A stretch of 64,000 nucleotides of DNA. Origin: Leptasterias polaris (Eukaryota; Echinodermata; Asteroidea; Forcipulatida; Asteriidae). Shown in pieces: positions 1 to 12,600 of the stretch. Numbering within the stretch: the first letter of the stretch is position 1; every line of letters starts with the position of its first letter. The translations under genes were made by a program, and so were the position numbers. A model generated the notes under the pieces. It was not told the DNA's origin, did not search any database, and saw only the letters and a list, made by a program, of their open reading frames with translations. The stretch covers positions 3,057,001-3,121,000 of the forward strand of contig JAZGTN010000028.1 in the NCBI GenBank assembly GCA_037783415.1, read 5' to 3'.

Positions 1-221
1 CGATGCAGGCTAATTGGGGTGAATAGGGGCTTTTGCAACTTTTGAAATTCGACCTTAAGCCACTCAAGTGCCCATAAATCCGCCAAACAACATCGCAGCG
101 CAACGCACAGAAGATAACTGTGAATCGAATTATTTAATTTATTTTTTGCATACTATTTGAGGTTCCGATAAATCTGACCATTTGTAAGTGTTTAGATACT
201 TTATTGGCACAGTTTAGTATT

Positions 222-452
222 CTTTATCCCTGATGCAAAGCTAACATACCTTTTAAATCGTCAAAAATAGCAGGATTCGAACTGCCTTTAGCCACTGGGC
301 TAGCTCTAGCTCGGTGGTCTAGTGGTACAACATGTGCTCTAGCATGGTAAAGGTTGTTGGTTTGAATCCCACGTGAGTAATTTGCCTGTTTTTTTTTTCA
401 CAGGACACGGGGAAAGTACTGAGTATTCACATTGGTATAAGGGCAAAAACCG
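222..452 (+). mobile_element. tRNA-derived SINE, tcggtggtctagtgg type
   Basis: Box A-like ctcggtggtctagtggtaca, box B-like ggtttgaatcccacgtgagt, then cacaggacacggggaaagta. Relatives at 11838-12050 and 60020-60390. Confidence 0.7.
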
Positions 453-563
453 AACAACAAACTTTTTTCATATATACCACAGTTCATGTTGGTCAGAAAG
501 TAGTTTGCAATCACAACTTTATTTGTTTTATTAATTTAAACTATTTCTTTGTAATTCCTTCAG

Positions 564-658
564 GTTACCCAGAGATGACTAAATACCTGAACGCTACCGG
601 TAGACCAATCCTTTATTCCTGCAGCTGGCCCGACTATGAGAGAGCTTCCCATATACCT
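564..658 (+). CDS. NAGA: GH27 internal exon with substrate-specificity loop
   Basis: 95 bp between cag (561-563) and donor gtaagg (659). It enters with two bases completing a Gly codon and ends in phase 0. It encodes [20 protein letters not shown] and then [12 protein letters not shown]; the CSWPDY loop contacts the 2-substituent of the sugar in this family. The paralogous exon at 21848-21942 is the same length. Confidence 0.93.
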
Positions 659-3600
659 GTAAGGAAGAAATCAAAACCGGTTCCCATTGTCAAAGAGCAG
701 CTAAGCACATAAACAAATTATGCTTATAAAAATAAGGTTACCAGCCAAAATACCATTCCGCATGTACAACCTTTGACTGGTATCCGGGTTTACACTGGAT
801 CGCTGGCCCGAAGCCAGTGTTTTTAGCGTTGGGCCAGTAAACTCATAACTGGAAAAATTCTGTGTTTTTTTCAATTGAATAATACTACCTCAATGTGATA
901 AATATCTTTCAATTCTGTTGAGTGTCAAAGTATACTTACCCATAAGACAATGATATCAATCTTCTCTTATTGTGTAGGTTAGATTTTGTTTTCTGATTTT
1001 GATTGTGATCTTGTAAATATAAATCTGTTTCAGTAAACATTTTGAGCAACAAACCCTGTGGTCTTTTCCCTTTTTCCTCTCAAATTAGAGCCCTGGAAGT
1101 ACCTTTGATTTAAAATTCTTTGATTAAAAATGCCTTTTATTATTATTATTATTTTTGATACTCAGGTCAATTACACCTCAGTGGCTGATAACTGTAACAT
1201 TTGGCGTAACTACAACGACATTCAGGATTCCTGGGGCTCAGTAACGAGCATCATTGAGTATTATGGTGACAATCAGAAGACACTTGTCCCAGTGGCTGGT
1301 CCTGGACACTTTAACGATCCAGATATGGTAAGTATCAAATCTCACATCAAGTCATACACCACAAGGGAAACTGACTGGGTAAATTTTAATTCAATTCTGG
1401 GGTGAACACTGAACAAAGAGAAATTGACCAGAAAAGGATTTTTTAACCTGCGACCTCCAGATTAAATGTGCCAACTGAGCTATCTAGCCCTAAAACTTAG
1501 CAGCGTTTTTCTTTGAAAACAAGATTCGGGTTTGGGGTCTTAGTACTTCAGTTATTTTCAAGCAAACTTATTTGCATTTAACAATAATTTGTAGGCTTTT
1601 TGAAATGATGGCTTCATGTTTGAAATTTCTCAACAAGAAAATAGCAGTTTCAAAATGTCTTCCCTCCTGGTGCACTGACCAGCAAGTTTCAACCACAAGT
1701 GGCCTAAGCCTCATTGTCAAGTAGTTTCGTGCAGTACATCTCTTTTCCTTTTGATTTAACAATTAAAGTATATTTGCTGATGTTACTTACAGTTAATTAT
1801 TGGCAACAAAGGGTTGAGTGTGAACCAATCAAATGCTCAGATGGCAATGTGGGCCATCTTCGCTGCTCCTCTCTTGATGTCCAATGATCTCCGCAATATC
1901 CAACCCGTCTTCAGAGACATCTTACAGAACAAGGAAGTCATCCGGATTAACCAAGATCCTGCTGGGAAAATGGGAAAGAAAATGTTGACGGTAAGTAATT
2001 TTGTATTTGTTTTCTTCTTCTTTCATTTTTAACCATGGGTCTTTCCAGAGTGTCACTTCATTCATATTCTCATTGCAATGTAAGGTTTGTTGTTTTGAGT
2101 TTGCTTAACATTAAAAAAAGGGATCATTTAAAAAAACAAATATTTTAATGTAGCAAAATGAACATTGATGCTGGTTAGAGAAAATAAAATAGTTGTGTGA
2201 CCTTTGACTCATTCACAGAAAGAAATAATTAAAAACGTTGTGCCTTGCATCCGCATTTTCCATTACTTGATGAAGCATTTGGTGCTAAACTCTTCTAAAA
2301 GAATCCATTATAAATTCATTCAATTTAACAATCGATTCTTACTGTTTGACAGGATTCAGTTTTATGAAATAAATACAATTCAATATTAGTAGAAATATGG
2401 GAAAAACACAAAACTCAGCAGCAACCTGGCCAGACACCAAACAATGTCAATGTACAAAATCCGCCAAATCAAATCCTTCATTTCACATCATAACCATATA
2501 TCGTATCAGACATTTAACCACACACCATCCATCACTTGTTTTTATCAACATGTACACGAGTACACATCCAGCTATAACACCATTTTACATTACAATCACA
2601 TTCATAAAATGTCCAGTGTTTTTCTACATCCCCTTAAACCCCAACAAAAAGATCCCTCTTTCATATATCATAAAAACAGTAAATTTGTGTCGGCCAGAAA
2701 TTCTCAAATCTGATTGAATTTCGTTTAAATGGTTCAATTCAAAATTCATATCGTTCACATTGCACATTGCAATATTGAGCATCATTTTAAATGAGTCTTT
2801 GACCTACGCAGAGATGCCAACATTGAATTTAAAAAAAGAGTAGCATCTCCCAAAAGTTAAGTGCGAGCTCAGCTTGGGCTCCCTAAACCAATCTTTCTAT
2901 TAAATGTTTTTGTTTTGATGATCAGAAATGCAACTACCAGCTATTGGGGGAAAAAGAAGAAAAAAAAATATATATATAAAAACGTGTTCGGATTTTGGGC
3001 TTTGTCCGGAATTTGGGCATCGGCGCTACAATTACTAGCGTGAAACCCCGCCGCGGGCGGAATTGCGGGAACGGGGCCGAGTAAATGGGAGGGAAATATG
3101 ATGTAGGAGTCGCCATTGTTATAGGAGTCGCTATTATTAATATTAAGTACAGACAATAATAGTGGATACGTGAGGAATGAGGTTACTGTGAGACGTTAGC
3201 TCACAGACAACCTCATTCCCCACGCACGTGTATGTCCACTATTCCCCATCGTGTAATAGAGATCAATGGGTACGATCTCGCAGCAATGCACTAGCGATAA
3301 AAATGCACATTCAGCCGGCCAGCGGGAAGGCACGCAACAAACATTTTTACGTCCAGGTACACAAGTGTTTGAGACATATTCGTGTGAATTCGCCGCTATC
3401 GCCGCTTTTAACCACCACTGCGTTGTAAAATTAAAAGTGTTTCTTCTTTTCTCTTACATTCATTTGGATATTTTTTCCCATTTTTATTTCCACTTTCATT
3501 CATTCGTTGTTTGCATGTATTGTTCGATTTCATATAATTATATTGGGCGGCTTGTTTAGCGTATTTTATTGAGTATTATCGTAGCGTCGTAGTCACGGCT

Positions 3601-6600
3601 CAAAATCGTATTTGCTACGCCCAAATCGTGTATGTTGGTATCTCTGTCATAAAAAATCATTGCAAGAAGTCATGCTTGAAATTTAAATCCAATGTTGCTT
3701 GAATGTCTCATCAGTTCACTAATACCTTTCAAGTAGTCCTACATTGTAAAAGAACCCATAGCAGTCACTTAGGCCCCACCTTTGTCCTGTTACCTCCAAA
3801 TATCAGTCACTTAGGCCCCACCTCTGTCCTGTTAACCCTTTCAATGCCATTGTCGAGTTTACTCGACCACGCGCAGTGTAATGCTTTCTTACCATTGTCG
3901 AGTTTACTCGACGTTAAAAGCCGCGGTATTTGGGGGGAAAAACCGTGGTGTTTGGAAGCCTGTATTTATTTTATTTAGCGCCCTCTGTTGTTGAACCTTA
4001 TATGGACTGATGGACTGGTAGCTTGTTTACCATGCTTTACAATGGTGTGTGTTGTATAGGGGGTCGCCATTACGATTTTCCGAGAATAACAACATTGCAT
4101 GCAACAGTACGTCCAGATTTCATGCTTCCGTTTTCCCGGCAAATAATCACCAGCATAGCTGTTCGTTACCCAGAGGTTTTGGTTGTCAGTAGAAACTCTG
4201 AATTGGAATCAGAAATATCTGAAGAAGAACCTAGTGAATATTCGGATGAAACTTGTGATGTTTCGTTGCAAGGCACGATATACCAGTAGCTGGACTGAGC
4301 ACTTCAACGCCGTGGTCTTGGGCGTGGGCTCGGCTGCCTCGACCCATTCGTGCCGACTGAGGTGGCAAAGGATATGAAAGGTCATTTCATAAGCTACAAA
4401 TTGTATGTACAAAGAAAATAAAGATTGTAAAAAGTGAACACCACTGCACGTTGCTTTTTGTGTGAAAAAATGCGGTATTGAAAGGGTTAACCTCCAAGTA
4501 TCAGTTATTTAGGCCGACCTTTGTCCTGTTACCTCCAAATATCAGTCATTTAGGCCCCACCTTTGTCCTTTTATTTCCAAACAGTTGAAACCTAAGACAG
4601 AGGTGTGGTTAAAACATCTAGACTTCTGGGAGGGCTATGCAATCTTATTTCTGAACCAAGATTCACAATCTCAGACAGTCTCCCTAAAGTTGGAACAACT
4701 TGGATTGACGTTTGGTTATGGGTACCAGATGAGAGATATTATAAATCATAAGTTTATTGGATACTGGACTCCTGGCGAAGTTCATAATTATACGATGCCA
4801 GCTACTGGAGTCTTAATGATCTATGCGTATGGAAATGAATAAAATACAGTGAATTAATCTGATTGACCTTCATGTCTGGGAAAATGTATGGAAATTTGTT
4901 GTGAATATCTCATTAATATTTATCATACAGCGCTTTATCTACTCGGACTTAATTATGTATGCTTATGGGAAGGAATACAAGTAAATAAATACACCTCTAA
5001 ACATCTGGAAATTTGTTCTTAATATCTTTAGCTGATTTTGAAAACACACATTTTCAGTATGGGACTTCAAACAGGCAGACGTTGCCAGATGTGGTTTTAA
5101 AAATGGCTGTGGTTTGAATTATGAGATCCTATTAATATAAAATTGAGTTTACAAACAATGAAGCAGAGTGACATTGAGATGGTTGGAAGGGGAGGATAGT
5201 CTAGTCAATCTGTGTGAAATAATGGTTTGAGTGGGACAAAACTGCAACAGACATTTTGTCCATTTCAAACTGTAGATTGACTAGACTAGAGAGGGGTTGG
5301 AAGGAGAGGGCATCCCATCATCCTAGTAAATATCAATTTTCAGGATCTTAAGTGACAAAACATGCGATGAAAGAAGCGAAGTCTGTACAATTTACATACA
5401 ACCCAAAATTCAACAAATCTTGAAAAACACAAAACTGTTGGACTTGTCCAGTCATGAGTTTATGGCCCGACACTAAAACTACTGGCCCAGTGTAAACTTC
5501 GAGAGGTTTTTCAGCTGTTGCATGGAATTTGAAAAACACAGTACAAAGTCCTCTTTTTCTGCATAAACTGTAGGATAATTTTCATGAAATGTGTAAAAAG
5601 GAAAGATAAAGCAGAATTTCCACATTCTAACAAGGTGTCCAGAAGACACCACAACGCCCCTCGAAAAAAAAAATTGAAATTTGTGTTTATGACTATTTTA
5701 TGAATTAAATTGACACCATCATGGTGATTATTATGGAATAATAAGGCTGAAACCTCTAAAATAAAATAAATTCTATTTATGATTAATTTACATTAAATAT
5801 AGATGACTTTATCACCAAAAGCTGCCACTGGTGAAAACTGCAAAGGCACAAGGATTTTCTATTTTTAGAAAGTAAACATTAATTGTAGAGTGTTGATATT
5901 AATCATTGTACAAATTGAATCAATAAACTTGACCAATCTAATTAGTTTCCAACTAGACAACCAAACTATTTTAGGCTTCCTATTCCATTTAACTTCCTAA
6001 ATAGCTTGGACCGTCAGTCACAGTGTGGGTGCGACCCCTAGCTGTGTCAGATGAGTGGACCTTTGTACTTATGAACAGCGCCACCAAACCGGTTACAGTT
6101 CAAATGTCTCTCAAGCAAATAATGCTACAAAGTTCATTTGGATACGAGATGCGAGAGGTACTGACCAACACACAGATTGGACATCGTGACATCAGCACCA
6201 GCTACAACTACAATGTGCCAATCAATGGAGTTCTTATGTACTATGCGTATCCAAGTAAATAAGTCAATTCTCACGCGTTCTCCCTTAACACTGGTCAAAT
6301 GCCAGTTAAAACACACGAGGAGGACCAGTCAAACTTCACTCTAAGTAATCCGGCTGGCTAGTTGAGTGTGTACAACATTGGTAATTGCCAAAGACCTGTA
6401 TCCAAACTTGATGTGACCTAACATATACGTGAAAGTTATGAGAAAACAGTGACAAACCCCACTATATGTTTTAACTTTTTTTCAAACATCAGATTTTATC
6501 CTGCAGGATAAAGACTATTGTTTTACTCATTTTCTAAAAACTATAGCAAGGGAAGTTTTCCACCATGACCATCTTTATTCCATGTAAGTTATGTGCAAAT

Positions 6601-9600
6601 CTGTGAACATTTATATTTTCAATCTTACCAATGTTGTACACACCCTTTTTATAAGGGGAAAAGTCGACAGCCTAATGAAATGGCGAGCGAGCTAGTCCTG
6701 CTGGCTAGGCTTAGAGAATGTGAAGGTTAAACCCTGAACTCTCTGAATTTACTTAAACAAGTCGACCATTTTATAAATTTAAGGTTTTTCTTCAAATTTT
6801 CTAGCATAAAAAATGTGTGTTTTGAAAGCCAAAACAGCTACTGAACAGAGTTTTGATTGTAGGATCGAGGGAAACATGCACCAGGCAAGGTGTTCGTAAT
6901 ATATGCAGTAGTGCCTGACAGAATGTCCCTTTGAGCAATAAGAAGTAAGTTTCCCTCCTCAAATACCATGAAATAAAATAAAAACTCACTTTGTTTGGAA
7001 AATTAACAGCAAAGAACTCTAGATAGATTGGTATAGTAAAAAGCATTGTGCAATGATGCTGTAAGATGTTTATCTGGTCGATTAGATTTTAAAACTTGTG
7101 TCTTGAATATATCAGGTTTCTCTAACAAATAAAATAAATTTGTTTTTTGAAATTAAAGTTTAATAACAATTATTATTGAATAGTTTCAGGTGCTCCTATG
7201 TTGTTTTAGATTAATCATATTAAAAAAGGCTCCTTGTTGGAAATATAGGGTTTACATTATCGTTAATAGTTAGACTGCAAATATTTGTTAGGTTTAGGTA
7301 GAATTTTTTTTTTTTTTTTGGGGGGGGGTGCTTGATTTATTAGGCTTATATGCACAAAGCTGTTCCCATTGGGCTTTTTTTGATCCAGAAGTGCCTTCAT
7401 TTAGAAAGAATAATCTTTAAAAGAATTACAAAATAAAAATCATGCGACTTAAGTAAAGATCCTACAACCATGTATTAAACAGTTTAATACATGGTTGTAC
7501 TCGCTAGTTTACCAAGGATAACAAATCTAAGAAAAAGGTGAACAACCTTCTATTGTTGTCTGTATGGGGTAAAATAGGAAAACAAAAACACAATGGAATT
7601 ATCAAAGTTTTATACAAGTAACTATCTGTATATCTTGTTTATGTAAAGGTTTATTATATAGAGTATAACTCTTCAGGGACCTCAGTTCTACGGATTGACA
7701 GAACAGTTTGTTTACCACTTTGCAGAAAAATGGAAAATCGTTGTGTCTCTGCTCAATTGTCAGAAATGCAGGACCCAGTTACAGCACTTAAAAAGCAATG
7801 CAGTATAAAAACAGTGACACCATCAGTAAAGGAGTCTATTCTATTATGTTTACTTTTCCAATTTTAAATAACTATTTTTACCTTTAAATGTTGGTTAGAT
7901 GTCATTACGCCAGTACGAGTTTAAGGAGTGTCTATTCTTTTTTCATTTTGGTTATATGCCTTTAAAAAAGGTGGGTTCAGTAATAAAAATTGAATGGTGT
8001 TGTACTCTTAGTTCATGTTTCATACGATGATTTGAAGTTGTGTTTGTATGGATCAAGGATCTTGTATATCAGGATCAAGGATCATGGATCTTGTAACTTG
8101 GATCGTCAGATATGAATACAAGTTTGACTTTATACACTCAACTACTCTGATAGCCGCGTCTTTATTTTTGATTGCACTGTTTACTTTGACTACTCATACT
8201 CACTGGGTAAAAGTGTGAAGCAGTTTTTGATGTTGCTTTGTTATCCATAATTCTTTTGACAGCCCTTAAGAACACAAATTAGACTTTTTCATTACCCAGG
8301 CATGATATTCTTCCTTTTTTGGTCTGTTTTCTGCCCTTGGAAAAATCTGAAAAATTGTGATTAACCAGCCTGAATAGTCTTTCAAAGCTTACACCATGTC
8401 AACCCTTGTTCTTATTTAAATGTTCCTACTTGATTATTGCTGTCAATGCCCAATGCCAGCAGCCGGTTCTTTCTAACACAGTTTTTTGTCACTACGTGGA
8501 TGTGTCCCTTCTGATCAATTCAAACTACTAAATTTCATTTTATATCAAACCTCTCATTTTTCATAACTCATGCCACTGTCATCTAAGAATTCATCAGCAA
8601 TTCATTTTGCCATCCATGATCACGTAACTCATTTGTACTGTTCACAAAATTATTTGTTGAGAAAGTTAACTTTTTAATATGGCACAAATGCATGGACTTG
8701 TCATTTCAGTAAACTACTTAATGCCAGAGATCTTCAACTTTTCCCTTCCACACTGACGCGATTATTTTTCCTGGACCTGCCAGGAAACACTTTTCTTTGA
8801 GAGTACCCCTGGCAAAAAAGGAAACCATGACTTAAGAAAGCCAAGAGAATAAAGAGTCTCTTTGAATCACCAGGATTTGATGTTTCTATATTAATAAAAT
8901 ACCATATTCACGCACCATGAAAAGCAAAATATAATTTTAATTCAATAGATGGGAGGAAAGAGAGGGGCCGGGGTTAGGGTGGGGTTAGGGTGGGGGGGGG
9001 AGAATGAAAACTTTTCTTTGAGAGTCTTGGTAACAAATGTCAACTTACCGATCGTTTCTCCCTTGGTTTGATCACAGTTTGGCGCTACTGTTGACATTTG
9101 GTTTAATTCTCTCTCTCATTATTGGCAAGAATGGGTTGTTTTCATTCCCAACCAAAACACAAAGCCCCAAACTGTCTCTCTCAAATTCAGCGATCTTGGG
9201 TTCACCTTCGGGATGGGGTACTTCGTACTAGAGGTCTTGACCCACAAAGACATTGGGCAGCTCGGAATTGATTTACTGTACTACTTCACAGCTAAGGGAG
9301 CACTCATGAAATCCTTATCACTTTGAAACACTTATCCTTTGAAATAATTTGTGTTCTTCGACTTCCTGTTGAGAAATAACAACATTGAGAGAGAGTGTTA
9401 ATTTATTTATCAGTTTGTAAACAATGCATTTTTCAAATTTTAATAACAGTGATTGAGTACTAGACTCTGGTTTACTCTGTGAAAGCACCCGATTTGACTA
9501 ACCACCGTGGAAGCAGGGCGGTCAAGTTACCGGTCTGAATAACCCGTTCTAAATCCACCTCGATTTTGAGAGTGGATGCTCTATCATGATAGTATCATTG

Positions 9601-12600
9601 AAGATTTGTCATACTTGGCGGCTAGCAGGCTTGCATTTAAACCACGGTGGCCAGGCCAATAGACACCCTTGCATATGATGTCATAATACCCAAGCAGCAC
9701 TCTCGCTGATGTCAATGAGGACCTATCAATGTCTGAGAGTTTTGCGCAGTGCGTACACACAGGCAGGTTTCCATTGATTGACCTTTAGCAGCCAATTACA
9801 TGTAATGCAAGTGGTCTATCGGTTGCTGAAAATGACTAGGAGTGTGATGGATGGAATTGCTTACTACTGCAGGCTTTCAACAAATCAATATAGAAACTGA
9901 ACAACAATAACAAGATTCTTCATTTAGTCCAAACCAATGGCAACAAACCGCCAATTCGAGAAAGAGAAACAAAAATAACTGAATCTTTAAAATTACATGA
10001 GGGATTTGTTTTCACACTTACAACTGGCTTCGTCTCCTTGGTTTTTCCCCAACAGTTCGGGAGTACTGTAGAAGTCTGGCTGCGACCTCTTCAATATTGG
10101 GAAGAGTGGGCGATTGTGTTCCTCAACAAGGACACCAAGATCCAAACAGTTTCTCTTAAGCTCAGCCAGTTGGGTTTTTCTTACGTGATGGGATATGAAC
10201 TACGAGAGATCTTGACTCATGAGGAATTAGGTCATGTGCAAAAGGATAAAGAGCTGAATTTCACTATTCCGGCGTTGGGGGCGCTCATGTATTACGCTTA
10301 TGACAGTAGTTAAGTTCACTCATAAGGAAGACGTCCAAAGAAAAGAAGAAGACAAATTATGCTTTAGAATCATCAGATTTTATGATTAATTTACATATCT
10401 GATACAAGGGGGATGCTTGATCACAGTATATTTACAGAACATGAGAAACAATGGGCGCTTGGGAACTCTTGGCAGAGGGGTTGATTTGCCTGAAATTTTA
10501 TATAAAGAAAAATGAAATATTAAATTTAAAGAACAATTAGTTATAATATCGAGTCAAAATTTTTTTTTGCTTTCTTTGTCCATTTTTACCCTCTTCTTGC
10601 TGTGCCAAATTTTCTCCACTGTTTTCTCTCACTGCTTTGCCTGAATTTGGGAGGGCAGTTACCCCCCGGACGCCCTGGGTCATTCACGTAATTGCATGGA
10701 AGGATAGTTTGGAATTTTTACTTTTTTTATTGAAGTGGAAATCTTTTTTGAAAAGTACTTATTAAATGGAAAGAAAAAAATAACATTAATGTTTGGACTT
10801 CAGAGTGTGATGCGTCACCCAGAAATTCTACCTTTCCCCTAATTTGTTCATTCCAGCATTAAAAATCTGTCATTCATCTTTCATTCACACACACAAGAAC
10901 CTACACACATACATATGGCAGTTACAGGGTACTTTCATTGTTATTGTCTTTCTGAAGAAATTCTCTTTGGGGTACCACAAGAACAAAGAAAACCTTGTGG
11001 GGTAGCATTGTTCCATTGTGTTAAAGTACCATGTAAGTTAGCATGTGTATCAGCACACCCACACAGCTCAGTGTTGCAGTCACTCTGTGGACATTCCTTT
11101 GTTCTGTACACTCAAGGAAAATCCTATCCTTCAACACTGTAAAAAAAACACTGTATGGACGTTTCAAGTCCCACATTATGTGGACCCCTTTTGTTCTCAG
11201 GTCCAGTCACTCCGTATGTAGCTATAAAACACCCATGCGACACTAGTTATAAGTTACTATCTATGTAGGGGGACCAAAGAAAAATAATTAATTTCTGTAA
11301 AGGAAAATAAGTTCACTCAATACAGCCTCTTGGATGGGGCCTTTGTCCCACTGTAGATGAAGAGGATTAAATAAGTTGGTAATACAGCCTCTTGCTTGAT
11401 TTGCACACAGTTTGGCGCAACCATTGATGTTTGGCTTCGGCCTCTTACTCTTTGGCAAGAATGGGCCGTTGTCATTCTCAACCAAGACACAAAGCCCCAA
11501 ACTGTCTCTCTCAAATTCAGCGATCTTGGGTTCACCTTCGAGATGGGGTACTTCATACGAGAGGTCTTGACCCACAAGGACGTTGGTCAGCTGGGAATTG
11601 ATTTACCGTATAACTTCACAGCCCCTGCTAAGGGAGCACTCATGTTCTATGCTTATCCTACCTACTAATCATGACACTCTGGTGGAGAATCTCACATTGG
11701 TATTAATTGTCCAAATCAATAACTGGCACTTACAGTTTTGCAACAGAGTCTAAAACCTTTGTGGAGCAATTGATGAATACTCTGTTCCCTGGAAATAAAA
11801 TAATCATAGAATCTTTTGCCTAAAGAATGGGCGATACCAAACTATCAAAATGAAAGAGGATTCAAACTGCCTCTAGCTACCAGGCAGCTCGATGGTAAGA
11901 CATGTAGTCTAGAATGGCAAAGGTCATGGGTTTGATTCTTGCCCGAGTATGTTGCCTGTGGTATTTTTTTTCACAGGACTCGGGAAGGTACTGAGCATAC
12001 AGTACTTTACTCATATCAGTGTATGGGTAAAAGACAAAAAATAAAATGAAATTTATCAAAAGAGTATTTTTTATCGACTCATATTTTGTGATTTCTAAAG
12101 TTTGACTGCAGTGTTTATGATGTTTGAAGAGGGAGTTAGTTCTTTGGTTATTAGGCCTCAGTTAAACACAAATAGAACGGAGAATTTCATGTAGGACAGT
12201 TCACTTGTGACCTTCGCCCCTCTCTACTCCCCACCATCTTATTGAGCGTCTTACTACAATTCTCAAACCCTAAGACCCAATTCTGAATCCGAGTTGGACT
12301 TACCGTACCCTTCATTTATTTCTTGGTGTTTCAGTTTGGAAAGTACGTCCAAGTCTGGCTAAGGCCACTTGGTTTCCAGAACGGAGAATTTGCCGTGGTA
12401 ATCCTCAACACCGACACAAAACCTCAAACTATTTCGCTAAGATTCAAAGATCTTGGATTAACATACATTGGTACGAGTTGAGAGACGTCTTAAATCATAA
12501 GGAGATTGGTCACATAGGTCCTTACCAGGTCTACAACTTCACCACACCTGCAACTGGAGCTGTCATGCTGTATTTATACGACAGTAGTTAAAACAAAAAC

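Larger units (their letters stand above)
6656..9077. other. spacer between terminal exons B and C
   Basis: No exon, frame or further terminal-exon copy recognised; AT-rich, with the hairpin at 7463-7499 and the G-rich stretch near 8970. The other spacers of the array (9327-10055, 10314-11410, 11669-12334, 12592-13495) likewise show no catalytic exons; only a SINE (11838) and the minisatellite (13240) were identified in them. Confidence 0.6.

Noticed and set aside
2397..2717. 106-codon plus-strand gene
   Set aside because: No recognisable domain, overlapping open frames, and it lies in the GH27 intron.
8966..9002. True telomere or chromosome end
   Set aside because: Only two imperfect TTAGGG units, with exons continuing on both sides.
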